A DNA stretch of 64,000 nt from Tautonia plasticadhaerens (GCF_007752535.1 NZ_CP036426.1:4898001-4962000), one strand, 5' to 3'. Positions 37,470 to 46,724 are shown, numbered from the stretch's first letter. Notes: generated by a model not told the origin, from the sequence alone. Made by a program: numbers and translations.

Positions 37470-38846
37470 TCAGAACAGCTCCCGGATCGGCTCGACGCCG
37501 TGGTCGACCACCCGGATCGGCCGGCCCTGGGGGCCGGGCAGCTCGGTGCCCAGGTCGACGCCGAGGCCGTCGAAGATGGTGGCGGCGACCTCGGCGGTCG
37601 ACACCGGGCGGTCCTTCGGGGCGTGGCCGATCTCGTCGGAGGCGCCGACCACGGTGCCCCCCCGGACCGGGCCCCCGGCGAAGAGGACCGACCAGCAGGC
37701 GGGGTGGTGGTCCCGGCCGCCGGCGGGGTTGATCTTGGGGGTCCGGCCGAACTCGCCGAAGGCCAGGACCAGGGTGTTCTCCAGCATCCCCCGCTCGTAG
37801 AGGTCGGAGATCAGGGCGCTGTAGGCGGTGTCGAAGTTCGGGCCGACCTCGTCCTTGTAGCAGTCGATCGGGCTGAAGGGGGCCGAGCCGTGGATGTCCC
37901 ACGTGATCTCGTTGAAGACCGTCTCGAACATGTTCACGGTGACGAACCGGGTGCCGCGCTCGATCAGGCGACGGGCCAGCAGGCAGCTCTGGCCGAACCG
38001 GGTGCGGCCGTAGCGGTCCTTCATCGCGTCAGGCTCGGCGTCCAGGGCGAAGGCCTCCCGGGCCTCCTTGCTGGACATGAGGCCGTAGGCCCGCTGGAAG
38101 TTCTCGTCGAGCAGCCGGGCGTCCTCGGACGCCTCGAAGGACCGGGTGGCGCCGTCGATGGCGTCCCGGAGCGAGCGGCGGCGGGACTCCCGGACCCCGG
38201 AGACGTAGTCGGGGGGCAGCAGGTCGGGGACCTTGAAGTCCTTGGCGCTGGGGTCGGCGCCGAGCACGAAGGGGTCGTAGCTCTTGCCGAGGAACCCGGC
38301 GTCCTGGCCGTGGGGCATGTTGCCGCCGGTGTTGCCGATGGGCCGGGGCATGACGACGTGCGGGGGCACGTCCCCGTTCGGCCCCTTCAGGAACGAGAGC
38401 ACGGAGCCGACGTGCGGATACTGGATGGCGCCGTTGCCGAAGAGGCGGCCGGTCTGCATCATCTGGTGGCCGGTGTCGTGCACGGCGGTCGCCGTGTGGT
38501 AGACCGACCGGACGAGGCCGACCTTGTCCATGATGCCGGCGAGCTTCGGGAAGATCTCGCTGACCTGGACGCCCGGCACGGCGGTGTCGATGGGGCGGAA
38601 GGGCCCCCGGATCTCGCTCGGGGCGTCGGGCTTCATGTCCCAGGTGTCGAGCTGGCTGGGCCCGCCGACCAGGAACAGCATGATGCAGTTCATCTCCCGG
38701 GATCGGTCGACGGCCCCCCTCGCCTCCATCGCCTTCAGGCCGGGCAGCGTCAGGCCGAGCGCGGCGAGGGATCCGGCGTGGAGGAAGTCGCGGCGGGTCA
38801 GCCCGTCGCAGAATCGGGCGGGCGAGTTCGCATCGAGTCGATACAT
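37470..38846 (-). CDS. DUF1501 family protein, Tat-exported
   Basis: 458 residues from the ATG giving MYRLDANSPARFCDGLTRRDF; TRRDFLHAGSLAALGL is a twin-arginine signal. The domain is related to the alkaline-phosphatase/sulfatase fold: NCIMLFLVGGPSQLDTWDMK, HDTGHQMMQTGRLFG, AFGEFGRTPKIN and GRDHHPACWSVLFAGG. These are the standard DUF1501 phrases with potential metal ligands (Asp, His). Biochemical role unknown. A longer start at 39134 is possible but adds unrelated sequence. It heads the minus-strand run that ends at 27752. Confidence 0.9.
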   Translation of the reverse strand: MYRLDANSPARFCDGLTRRDFLHAGSLAALGLTLPGLKAMEARGAVDRSREMNCIMLFLVGGPSQLDTWDMKPDAPSEIRGPFRPIDTAVPGVQVSEIFPKLAGIMDKVGLVRSVYHTATAVHDTGHQMMQTGRLFGNGAIQYPHVGSVLSFLKGPNGDVPPHVVMPRPIGNTGGNMPHGQDAGFLGKSYDPFVLGADPSAKDFKVPDLLPPDYVSGVRESRRRSLRDAIDGATRSFEASEDARLLDENFQRAYGLMSSKEAREAFALDAEPDAMKDRYGRTRFGQSCLLARRLIERGTRFVTVNMFETVFNEITWDIHGSAPFSPIDCYKDEVGPNFDTAYSALISDLYERGMLENTLVLAFGEFGRTPKINPAGGRDHHPACWSVLFAGGPVRGGTVVGASDEIGHAPKDRPVSTAEVAATIFDGLGVDLGTELPGPQGRPIRVVDHGVEPIRELF

Positions 38847-39166
38847 GGCGAGGGACCTCGACTCCGGTTCGGGGCGCCGTCGGGGGGCCCGGCGCTCAAG
38901 GGGGATGAGGCTCGGCCTGACATCAAGGCTATCGTGCGGGTGCAGGCCGGTCAAACGGCTCCCGCCGCCCGGCCCTTGGGAGGCCGGACGAGGAGGGACG
39001 TCAAGACGTGTGCAACTCCGGCGCCCGGGGGGGATCCGGCCGATCGGCGGCGAGGCCCGGGTTGTCCCCCGGCGTCGGGGTCCGCTACAGTGGGGCGATG
39101 GGGCCCCGGTGCGCCCGGGGAGGGAATTCGCCATTCGAACCGACGGAGCGTGTCGCGGTGCCGGTG

Positions 39167-40054
39167 ATGCTGGAGAGCAACCTTGAGGGCCTGCCGAAGA
39201 AGTCGGGCAAGGTCCGGGACGTGTACGACCTGGGAGATCGCCTGCTGATCGTGGCCACCGACCGGATCAGCGCCTTCGACCACGTCCTCCCCACCGGCAT
39301 CCCCGACAAGGGCCGAGTGCTGACCGGGCTCTCGGCCTTCTGGTTCGGGCGGCTCGACGTGCCCAATCACCTGATCTCGACCGACCCGGACTCCGCCGGG
39401 CTCGACCTGACCGACGCGGATCGGTCCCGGCTCGAAGGCCGGGTCATGGTGGTGAGGAAGGCGAAGGTGATCCCCTTCGAGTGCGTCGTCCGGGGCTACC
39501 TGTTCGGCAGCGCCTGGAAGGAGTACCGCACCAAGGGGACGGTGTGCGCCGAGCGGCTGCCGACGAGCCTGGTGGAGGGGGCCCGGCTCGACCCCCCCAT
39601 GTTCACACCCGCCACCAAGGCCGAGGAGGGGGAGCACGACGAGAACGTCACCTTCGAGGAGCTGGCCGGCGAGCTCGGCCCCGAACTGGCCGGCCGGTTG
39701 CGGGACCTGAGCGTCCGGCTCTACCGGGAGGCCGCCGGGCACGCCTTCACCAAGGACCTGATCCTGGCGGACACCAAGTTCGAGTTCGGCCACGACGAGC
39801 AGACCGGCGAGCTGCTGCTGATCGACGAGGCGCTGACGCCGGACAGCTCCCGGTACTGGCCGGTCGATTCGTACAAGCCGGGCGTGGTGCCCGCGTCGAT
39901 CGACAAGCAGTTCGTCCGGGACTGGCTCGAGTCGACCGACTGGGACAAGCGAGGGACGCCCCCCGCCCTGCCCGACGAGGTCGTCCAGAAGACGAGGGAG
40001 AAGTACATCCAGGCGTACGAGTCGCTGACCGAGCGGCCGTTCCCCTGGAAGTGA
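39167..40054 (+). CDS. purC: Phosphoribosylaminoimidazole-succinocarboxamide synthase PurC
   Basis: Ligates aspartate to CAIR with ATP to form SAICAR in purine synthesis; cytoplasmic. 295 residues, like the longer (plant/yeast-type) form. Signature segments are GKVRDVYDLGDRLLIVATD, RISAFDHVLPTGIPDKG, ECVVRGYLFGSAWKEY, HDENVTFEEL, LADTKFEFG, and LIDEALTPDSSRYWP. The ATG at 39167 is preferred; a GTG at 39158 would add three residues. It diverges from the DUF1501 gene. Confidence 0.95.
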   Translation: MLESNLEGLPKKSGKVRDVYDLGDRLLIVATDRISAFDHVLPTGIPDKGRVLTGLSAFWFGRLDVPNHLISTDPDSAGLDLTDADRSRLEGRVMVVRKAKVIPFECVVRGYLFGSAWKEYRTKGTVCAERLPTSLVEGARLDPPMFTPATKAEEGEHDENVTFEELAGELGPELAGRLRDLSVRLYREAAGHAFTKDLILADTKFEFGHDEQTGELLLIDEALTPDSSRYWPVDSYKPGVVPASIDKQFVRDWLESTDWDKRGTPPALPDEVVQKTREKYIQAYESLTERPFPWK

Positions 40055-40072
40055 GCCGGGGCGGCGCGGCGA

Positions 40073-40099
40073 GGGGGTCGGCAGACCCCGCCGACCCCC
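40073..40099 (+). terminator. Hairpin after purC
   Basis: A perfect 10-bp stem (40073-40082 with 40090-40099) and 7-base loop begins 18 bases after the purC stop. No T-tract. Confidence 0.6.
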
Positions 40100-40393
40100 G
40101 GGGGCAAGGCTGATCGCCGGCCGGGTGCGGGCCCGCCGGAGGACTCGGGCACGGGGGGGCGGTTGGGTCGCCCGTGGAGGACGGGCCCCCTCCGTTCAAC
40201 GGCACGACGATCCCGACCGATCCGGGTCGGCCCCGGGGCCGTCGCCCCCGGGCCGGATCCGGCCCGGGGTCCTGCGGCGACCGGCGATGCGTCGGCGCCC
40301 CGGCCCGGGATATAATGACGCGCTCGCCGGGAAGCCCGGCCCGCCCCCGACCGACGACCGATCGACCGCCTCGAACCGCGAGACCTCGCCCCC
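40100..40393. other. purC-aroC gap with a 24-bp palindrome
   Basis: The whole gap between purC and aroC is 339 bases and begins with the purC hairpin. The rest holds a perfect 24-bp palindrome at 40246-40269 (core GGATCC). No gene is evident. The palindrome is upstream of aroC and could be a second terminator or a protein-binding site. Confidence 0.5.
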
Positions 40394-41563
40394 ATGCTCC
40401 GCTACCTGACGGCCGGAGAGTCGCACGGCCCGGCCCTGACGGCCATCGTCGAAGGCTTCCCCTCGGGCGTCTCGCTCGACGCCGAGTTCATCAACGTCGA
40501 GCTGAAGCGTCGCCAGGGCGGCTACGGCCGGGGCAAGCGGCAGACCCTGGAGACGGACCGGGTGATCGTCGACTCGGGGACGTACCACGGCGTCACCACC
40601 GGCGGGCCGATCACCCTGAGGCTGCTCAACAACGACGCCAAGCTCGAACGCCTGAGGGAACCCACCGCCCCCCGGGGGGGGCACGTCGACCTGGCCGGGG
40701 CGATCGCCTACCAGACGGGGATCCGGCAGGTCCTGGAACGCGCCAGCGCCCGGGAGACGGCCCTGAGGGTGGCCGTCGGCGGCCTGGCGAAGCTGCTTCT
40801 GAGGGACCTGGGGATCGGGGTCTTCGGCTACGTCCGGGAGCTGGGGGGGATCGAGGCGCCCCCGCTGGCGCTGGACCCGCAGATCCGGGACGCCAGCCCG
40901 GTCTATACGTGCAACCCAGGGGCCGACCCGGGCATTGTCGCCGCGATCGACGCCGCGAGGGAGGCGGGGGACACGCTCGGCGGCGTGCTGGAGGCGGTCG
41001 TCACCGGCTGCCCGATCGGCCTGGGCAGCCACGCCCAGTGGGACCGCAAGCTCGACGCCCGGCTCGCCCTGGCGGTGATGAGCATCCAGGCGATCAAGGG
41101 GGTGGAGGTCGGCCTCGGGTTCGAGGCGGCGAGGAGGCCGGGGTCGGGGGTGATGGACCCGATCCGGTTCGAGGCAGGGCACGACCCGTCCGACCGCCGG
41201 TTCGGCTTCCGGAGGCCGACCAACAACGCCGGGGGGATCGAGGGGGGGACGAGCAACGGCGAGCCGATCGTGGTCCGGGCGGCCAAGAAGCCGATCAGCA
41301 CCCTGGCGGCCCGGGGGCCCTCGGTGAACATGGCGACCAAGGGGGAGTCCCCGGCCAGCTACGAGCGGTCGGACGTCTGCGCCGTGCCCGCGGCCAGCGT
41401 GATCGTGGAGGCGGTGGTCGCCTTCGAGGTGGCCGCCGCGGTGGTCGAGCGGTTCGTCGGCTCCAGCCTGGAGGCGATCCGGGCGTCGATGGGGGCGATG
41501 CACGAACTCTCCCGCAGGCACCTGGAGGAGTACTGGTCGGCCGGGAAATCGGCCGGCGCCTGA
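40394..41563 (+). CDS. aroC: Chorismate synthase AroC
   Basis: Converts 5-enolpyruvylshikimate-3-phosphate to chorismate using reduced FMN, the last common step of aromatic amino acid synthesis. 389 residues, normal length. N-terminal RYLTAGESHGPALTAIVEG is the first signature, GRGKRQTLETDRV the second, and RRPTNNAGGIEGGTSNGEPI the third. It starts at the ATG preceded by weak Shine-Dalgarno sequence. The neighbours (purC, a sensor kinase) are unrelated in function. Confidence 0.97.
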   Translation: MLRYLTAGESHGPALTAIVEGFPSGVSLDAEFINVELKRRQGGYGRGKRQTLETDRVIVDSGTYHGVTTGGPITLRLLNNDAKLERLREPTAPRGGHVDLAGAIAYQTGIRQVLERASARETALRVAVGGLAKLLLRDLGIGVFGYVRELGGIEAPPLALDPQIRDASPVYTCNPGADPGIVAAIDAAREAGDTLGGVLEAVVTGCPIGLGSHAQWDRKLDARLALAVMSIQAIKGVEVGLGFEAARRPGSGVMDPIRFEAGHDPSDRRFGFRRPTNNAGGIEGGTSNGEPIVVRAAKKPISTLAARGPSVNMATKGESPASYERSDVCAVPAASVIVEAVVAFEVAAAVVERFVGSSLEAIRASMGAMHELSRRHLEEYWSAGKSAGA

Positions 41564-41802
41564 CCCGGGATCGGGGCGGTGCCGAATCCGGCGGAGTTCC
41601 CCTATCCATGACCCCGACCGCGTCGTAGACTTGTGCGGTTCGGGTCATGACCCCACCGATCCTTCAGGTCGGGATCCGGGGCAGGGCGATCCACGAAGGC
41701 TCTGCCCCGATGACCCGAGGGCGTCGTCTCCCCCGATCGGCGCCCGGGCCGCGATCCGGCCCCGCGATAGCCTCCCTCCACCCGTCGGTTGCGACCACTT
41801 CG

Positions 41803-43551
41803 ATGATCGATTTCTTCCGATCGCTCTTCGACACGGGCGGCTTCCCGGCCCGGTGGCACTGCGGGACCGGCTGGTCGGCCGGCCTGGGCTGGCTGCACAT
41901 CGGCGCCGACGTGGCGATCTGGGGGGCGTACCTGGCGATCCCCTGCGTGCTGCTCTATTTCGTGAGCAAGCGTCGCGACTTGCCCTTCCACGGGGTCTTC
42001 TACCTGTTCGGGGCGTTCATCCTCTCCTGCGGTATGACCCACCTGGTCGACGCCGGGATCTTCTACTGGCCGGCGTACCGGCTGCTGGGGCTGATGAAGC
42101 TGGTGACGGCGGCCGTCTCTTGGCTGACGGTGGCGGCCCTGATCCCGATCGTCCCGAGGGCGATGGAGCTGCCGGGCGTGATGCGGCTGAACGACCAGCT
42201 GACGGCGGAGGTCGCCGAGCGCAAGAAGGCCCAGGAGCAGCTGCAGGCATACGCCTCGGCGCTGGAGTCGGCCAACGGGAGGCTCGCCGAGCTGTCGAGC
42301 GAGGCCGACCAGGCCAACCAGGCCAAGAGCGCGTTCCTGGCGAACATGAGCCACGAGATCCGCACGCCGATGACGGCGATCCTGGGCTACGCCGACGAGC
42401 TGCTGCGGGACACCCGGCCCGGCGACGACCCCGCCCGGCTCGACGCCGTCCGGACGATCCGGGAGAACGGCGAGCACCTGCTGGAGCTGGTCAACGACAT
42501 CCTGGACCTCTCCCGGATCGAGGCCGGCCGGCTGGAGGTCGACCGCCGATCGGTGGAGCTGCCCCGGCTGGTGGCCGAGGTCGAGTCGCTGATGGGGGTG
42601 CTCGCCCGCCGCAAGGGGCTGGCGCTGAAGCTCGGCTTCGACGGGCCGGTGCCGGTCCGGATCGAGTCCGACCCGGTCCGCCTGAAGCAGGTGCTCGTGA
42701 ACCTCGTCGGCAACGCCCTGAAGTACACCGCCGAGGGGGAGGTCCGGCTGACGGCCCGGCTCCGGCGGGGCACCGAGGCCGGCCCCGGCGTCGCCGCCCT
42801 GCTGGAGTTCGAGGTGGCCGACACGGGCGTGGGGATGGCGGAGGAGGAGGTCGCCCGGCTCTACACCCCCTACGGGAGGCTCGGCCGGGACGACGACCCG
42901 AGGGGCAGCACCGGGCTGGGCCTGACGATCTGCCGGAGGCTGGTGGAGCTGCTCGGGGGTCGGATCGAGGTGCGGAGCACGCCGGGCTCGGGCTCGACCT
43001 TCACCGCCACCGTCGACCCCGGCCCCCTTGAGGGCGTCCCGCTGATCGAGCCCGAGTCCCTGGCCGTCGCGTCCGAGGCCCTCGATGCCGAGTCCGAGGA
43101 TGCCGGGCCGGCGGAGGTGCCGCCGGGGCTCCGGGTCCTGCTGGCCGAAGACACGGTGAGCAATCAGCGGCTCATCGGCCGGATCCTGGCCGATGCGGGG
43201 GTCGAGCTGGACGTGGTCGGCGACGGCGTCGAGGCCGTCGAGGCCGCCTCCCGGCTGGAGGGCGAGGGGCGGGGCTACCACCTGATCCTGATGGATATGC
43301 TCATGCCGAACCTCGGCGGCCTCGACGCCGCGGCGAGGCTCCGGGCCCTGGGGTGCCGCTCACCGATCGTCGCGCTGACCGCCAACGCCATGCAGGGCGA
43401 CCGCGACCGCTACCTCCGCTCCGGCTGCGACGACTACCTGGCCAAGCCGATCGACCGCGCCCGGTTGCTGGACACCGTCGCCCGCCTCGGCCGCTCCCGG
43501 CCCGACGTGCGGATGGCCCTCCGCGAGCGGATCGGGCCGGATCGGGCCTGA
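41803..43551 (+). CDS. Hybrid histidine kinase with ethylene-receptor-like (ETR1-type) sensor domain
   Basis: 582 residues from the ATG giving MIDFFRSLFD. Three transmembrane helices (about 33-54, 64-86 and 92-117) match the ethylene-binding domain of plant ETR1. Asp36, Tyr43, Ile46, Pro47, Ile73, Cys76 and His80 align, with identical spacing, with ETR1 D25, Y32, I35, P36, I62, C65 and H69. A coiled-coil linker (about 125-175) leads to HisKA with phospho-acceptor His184 (ANMSHEIRTPM). A HATPase domain follows (LVNLVGNALKYT; GVGMAEEEVARLY; GSTGLGLTI). The C-terminal receiver has LLAEDTVSNQRL and phospho-acceptor Asp498 (LILMDMLMP). No GAF domain is seen between sensor and kinase. An in-frame ATG at 41647 is less likely. 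Confidence 0.93.
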   Translation: MIDFFRSLFDTGGFPARWHCGTGWSAGLGWLHIGADVAIWGAYLAIPCVLLYFVSKRRDLPFHGVFYLFGAFILSCGMTHLVDAGIFYWPAYRLLGLMKLVTAAVSWLTVAALIPIVPRAMELPGVMRLNDQLTAEVAERKKAQEQLQAYASALESANGRLAELSSEADQANQAKSAFLANMSHEIRTPMTAILGYADELLRDTRPGDDPARLDAVRTIRENGEHLLELVNDILDLSRIEAGRLEVDRRSVELPRLVAEVESLMGVLARRKGLALKLGFDGPVPVRIESDPVRLKQVLVNLVGNALKYTAEGEVRLTARLRRGTEAGPGVAALLEFEVADTGVGMAEEEVARLYTPYGRLGRDDDPRGSTGLGLTICRRLVELLGGRIEVRSTPGSGSTFTATVDPGPLEGVPLIEPESLAVASEALDAESEDAGPAEVPPGLRVLLAEDTVSNQRLIGRILADAGVELDVVGDGVEAVEAASRLEGEGRGYHLILMDMLMPNLGGLDAAARLRALGCRSPIVALTANAMQGDRDRYLRSGCDDYLAKPIDRARLLDTVARLGRSRPDVRMALRERIGPDRA

Positions 43552-43577
43552 GCCGGCCCCGCCGGCCCCGCCGGCTC
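43550..43577 (+). terminator. Hairpin at the end of the hybrid kinase gene
   Basis: An 8-bp perfect stem (43550-43557 with 43570-43577) overlaps the stop codon and can extend into further GCCGGC pairing. No T-tract. Confidence 0.4.
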
Positions 43578-43746
43578 GTCCGGCCGGCCCCGGCCCGGAC
43601 GCCGTCCCGGGATCGACCGCGACAGGGCCCGTCCCCGGACGTTATGATTGGCCCTCGACCTCTCCTCCCGCCCGCCTTCTGTCCGCCTCGTCGGCTCCCC
43701 GCCTCCTCCCCATCCATCCCCCCTGCCCCACCCCGACCCCGACCCT

Positions 43747-44724
43747 ATGGACTCCCAAGCCCTCCGATCGGCTCTCTGGATGCTCGTCGGCGCCGTCTCG
43801 TTCGCGACGATGGGGAGCTTCACGCACGCGCTGGGGTCGCGGTGCGACTGGCTCGTGGTGGCGCTGGTGCGGGCGCTGTTCATGCTCGGCTCCGCGGTGG
43901 TGCTGGCGCGCTCGGCCGGGGTCCGCCTGGTGGTCTTCCGGCCGCCGACGCTCTGGATCCGGAGCGTGGCGGGCAGCGTGAGCCTGGTCTGCAACTTCTA
44001 CGCGATCAGCGTCCTGCCGGTGGCCGACGCCCTGACCTTGACGAGCATGTACCCGCTCTGGATCGTGATAATCTCGGCGGCCTGGCTGCGCCGGATCCCC
44101 TCGGGCCTGGAGCTGGGGGGGATGGCCAGCGGGCTGATCGGCGTGGCCCTGATCCAGCGCCCGCACCTGGACGGGGCCGGCCTCGCGGCGGCGGTGGCCG
44201 TGTCCAGCTCGGCCACGACTGCCGCGGCCCTGATGGGGCTGCACCGGCTCAGGCACGTCGACACCCGGGCCGTGGTCGCCCACTTCGCCGGGGTCGGGAG
44301 CCTGATGGCCGGCCTCTGGCTGGCGATCCGGTCGATCGGCGCCGGTGCCCCGGTGGTGGAGACGGACCCGACGACCCTCGGCCTGCTGCTGGGCGTGGCC
44401 CTCTCGGGGACGATCGGCCAGATGTGCCTGACCCGGGCCTATGCCCTCGGCGTGCCGACGAGGGTGGCGGTGATCGGGCTCTCCCAGGTCGCCTTCGGGA
44501 TGATCGCCGACGTCTGGATCTGGGGACGGGTGTTGACCCCGCTCACGTTGCTCGGATTCGCGCTGGTGCTCTCCCCCACCGCGCTGCTGACCGCGATCGC
44601 CCGCCGTCGCCTGGCCGATGTCGCCCTCCCGGACCCCGAGGCGGGGGCCGATCACGTCCCCGATCCGACCGGCCCCCCCTGCCATGCCCCCCGGCCGGCC
44701 GCCGCCCACGCCATCGGCGATTGA
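43747..44724 (+). CDS. DMT-superfamily transporter (EamA family)
   Basis: 325 residues with about ten transmembrane helices and the two EamA repeats. Repeat 1 begins ALRSALWMLVGAVSFATMGS and includes FYAISVLPVADALTLTSMYP. Repeat 2 begins around AAVAVSSSATTAAALMGLHR and includes TIGQMCLTRAYALGVPTRVA. These are typical of RhaT/EamA drug-metabolite exporters of the inner membrane. The substrate is unknown. The start is placed at MDSQALRS; a longer start at 43648 would add a non-membrane Pro/Ser-rich lead. The stop is followed at once by a 14-bp GC palindrome (44734-44747). Confidence 0.88.
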   Translation: MDSQALRSALWMLVGAVSFATMGSFTHALGSRCDWLVVALVRALFMLGSAVVLARSAGVRLVVFRPPTLWIRSVAGSVSLVCNFYAISVLPVADALTLTSMYPLWIVIISAAWLRRIPSGLELGGMASGLIGVALIQRPHLDGAGLAAAVAVSSSATTAAALMGLHRLRHVDTRAVVAHFAGVGSLMAGLWLAIRSIGAGAPVVETDPTTLGLLLGVALSGTIGQMCLTRAYALGVPTRVAVIGLSQVAFGMIADVWIWGRVLTPLTLLGFALVLSPTALLTAIARRRLADVALPDPEAGADHVPDPTGPPCHAPRPAAAHAIGD

Positions 44725-45275
44725 CGGACCGGCCCGGGGGCCCCCGGCCGTCTCAATGGGGGCCGTCGGGTCCCGGGGCCGACCGCAGGCCAGGCGTCGA
44801 TCCGGCCGAGTCGTCGGCGAACCGTCGGCCGGCCACCGGGTCTCGGCCGGGCCCCCCTTGGCCGTTGCCCGGTGTCGCCGGGACCGGCCCGGGGGCGGGG
44901 CTCGACGGGCGTCCGGGGCTCCGTCCCGGCGACCGTCTCCCGGGTCGGTCGAACATTTGTTCCGAAAGTTCCCCCTTGTCCCCGTGGAACCTTCACGGCA
45001 GAATTCGTGATGGGGATTTTGAACCGGCCGATCAGGCTGAAATCATGCGTCAATGCTCCCTTTCCGGGGGGACGGGGCGGACGGGCGCGGTGCGCCCACG
45101 CCTGATGCGCCTGGAAAATGGGTTCATTGGCGCATTTCATGATCCTCGCATCCATGAATTTATCGACGTGCTGGCCGTCCCCCGGTGGCGGCCGCACCGT
45201 CCCGACCGGGACGGCCGGTGCGGGATTCCATCGGCCGGAGTCGAGGGGTCGGCGACCGGGGACAGGAGGGAATCG
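44725..45275. other. Intergenic region with LexA-like palindrome
   Basis: 551 bases. It starts with a short GC palindrome (44734-44747) that may terminate the transporter transcript. Bases 44950-44963 read CGAACATTTGTTCC, one mismatch from the CGAACRNRYGTTYC LexA box of Gram-positive bacteria and actinobacteria. Less GC-rich patches at about 44985-45060 and 45110-45165 likely include the promoter and leader of the small lipoprotein gene. No gene is convincing. Confidence 0.4.
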
Positions 45276-45458
45276 ATGGCAATTCCGCGCGTGCGAGGGG
45301 TGATCATGCTGGCCGTCCTCGGTTCGTTCACGGCCGGGTTCGGCTGCGGAGGGGCCGAGGAGGGGACCACCGTCCAGGTCGACAAGGAGCAGGAGAAGCA
45401 ACTCACGGATTCGATGGAGAGCTACTACACGAAGGGGGCCGGGAAGTCGGCCCAGTGA
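45276..45458 (+). CDS. Small secreted lipoprotein-like protein
   Basis: 60 residues. A strong GGAGGG ribosome-binding site lies 7 bases before the ATG, supporting this start. The N-terminus (IPRVRGVIMLAVLGSFTAGF) ends at GCGG, a weak lipobox; the mature part is about 40 residues and acidic (VQVDKEQEKQLTDSMESYY). Short proteins of this kind precede DUF1559 genes in planctomycetes; function unknown. A 161-base gap leads to the DUF1559 gene. Confidence 0.6.
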   Translation: MAIPRVRGVIMLAVLGSFTAGFGCGGAEEGTTVQVDKEQEKQLTDSMESYYTKGAGKSAQ

Positions 45459-45619
45459 TCGCCGATCGCCTCCCCGGGATTCGGGCGCCGGTCCCCGCCA
45501 TCGGGGGCCCGAGTCCATCCCCGTGATGACCCGACCCGGGACCTCCCCGGGGTCGACCGCTCACCGTCCTCGATCGATGTTCGATTCGTCCTCCCCTGAC
45601 TCCCCGAAGGGCTTCCACC

Positions 45620-46660
45620 ATGACGCGAACGACCCGTCGCGGCTTCACCCTGATCGAATTGCTCGTGGTCATCGCCATCATCGGCGTGCTGATCGCGCTG
45701 CTGCTGCCGGCGGTCCAGGCCGCCCGAGAGGCGGCCCGCCGCGCCCAGTGCACGAATAATCTGAAGCAAATCGGCCTCGCGCTGCACAACTACCACCAGG
45801 CCGTCGGTTCCTTCCCGATGGCCATCACCACGGCCTATTCTGACCTCGGCGTGCAGACCAACTGGGGGACCTGGGGGTCCCTCTCGCTGCTGCTGCCGTA
45901 CCTGGAGCAGAAGCCGCTCTACGACGCGATCAACTTCGACTGGAACTGCTGGCAGGGCCGCGGGAACCTGGAGAACCAGACGCCGTACCTGACGCGTGTC
46001 AACGCCTTCGTCTGCCCGTCCGACGGGCTGACCGGCCAGGATAATACCAACAACTACTTCGGCTCCGTGGGCACGACCGCCACCGTGACCTCGAACGCCG
46101 AGTCGACCGGGATCTTCGCCCGCTCCCGGACTTACGGCATCCATAGCGTCCGGGACGGCACCTCCAACACGGTCGCCTTCTCCGAGGCCCTCGTGTCGAC
46201 GACCCCGGGCTCTCCCCGTCAGGAGAAGTGGCGGGACGCCCCCGCCCCCTCCGGCGCCAGCCCCGGCGCCGCCTACTACCTGCTGGACGCGACCCAGCAG
46301 CGCGCCGCGCTGCTCCAGGACTGGGAGGCCTGCAATGGCTACTTCATGTCCACCACGGAGATCAACCGCGGGCAACGGGGCTACCGATGGGGCCTGAGCA
46401 ACCTCGGGGAGTCCCTCTTCCAGACGCTCGTCCCGCCGAACTCGAACCAGTATCCCTGGAACTCCTGCCGGCTGGATTGCGGGGGCTGCGGGGCCCTGCA
46501 CAGCGGGTACTACAGCGCGACGAGCAACCACCCCGGCGGCGTGAACGTGGCGCTGACCGACGGGAGCGTCCGGTTCCTCAAGAGCACCATCGCCATGGAG
46601 GTCTGGTGGGCCCTGGGGACCCGGGCCAAGGGCGAGGTCGTGAGCGCCGACCAGTACTGA
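45620..46660 (+). CDS. DUF1559 domain protein with type IV prepilin-like N-terminus
   Basis: 346 residues. [20 protein letters not shown] followed by [10 protein letters not shown] is a prepilin cleavage/methylation motif (peptidase cut after Gly, Glu at +5). [20 protein letters not shown] is the standard link to DUF1559. The C-terminal part contains [20 protein letters not shown] with clustered cysteines, and [20 protein letters not shown], the highly conserved DUF1559 end. Pseudopilin-like surface proteins of this family occur in dozens of copies in planctomycetes. Role unknown. It is followed by a perfect 30-bp palindrome. Confidence 0.93.
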   Translation: MTRTTRRGFTLIELLVVIAIIGVLIALLLPAVQAAREAARRAQCTNNLKQIGLALHNYHQAVGSFPMAITTAYSDLGVQTNWGTWGSLSLLLPYLEQKPLYDAINFDWNCWQGRGNLENQTPYLTRVNAFVCPSDGLTGQDNTNNYFGSVGTTATVTSNAESTGIFARSRTYGIHSVRDGTSNTVAFSEALVSTTPGSPRQEKWRDAPAPSGASPGAAYYLLDATQQRAALLQDWEACNGYFMSTTEINRGQRGYRWGLSNLGESLFQTLVPPNSNQYPWNSCRLDCGGCGALHSGYYSATSNHPGGVNVALTDGSVRFLKSTIAMEVWWALGTRAKGEVVSADQY

Positions 46661-46694
46661 TCCCCGGGCGTCCTCGACGGCACCCGTGCCCCCT

Positions 46695-46724
46695 CCCCCG
46701 GCGCCGAGATCTCGGCGCCGGGGG
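46695..46724 (+). terminator. Perfect 30-bp palindrome after the DUF1559 gene
   Basis: Fifteen bases on each side of the centre (between 46709 and 46710, core GAGATCTC) are exactly complementary. It starts 35 bases after the stop and 22 bases before the next start, so it may terminate, attenuate or process the transcript. No T-tract. Confidence 0.6.

Noticed and set aside
45022-45275. N-terminal extension of the small lipoprotein
   Set aside because: The in-frame extension lacks coding character, and the strong GGAGGG site directly before 45276 marks the start.
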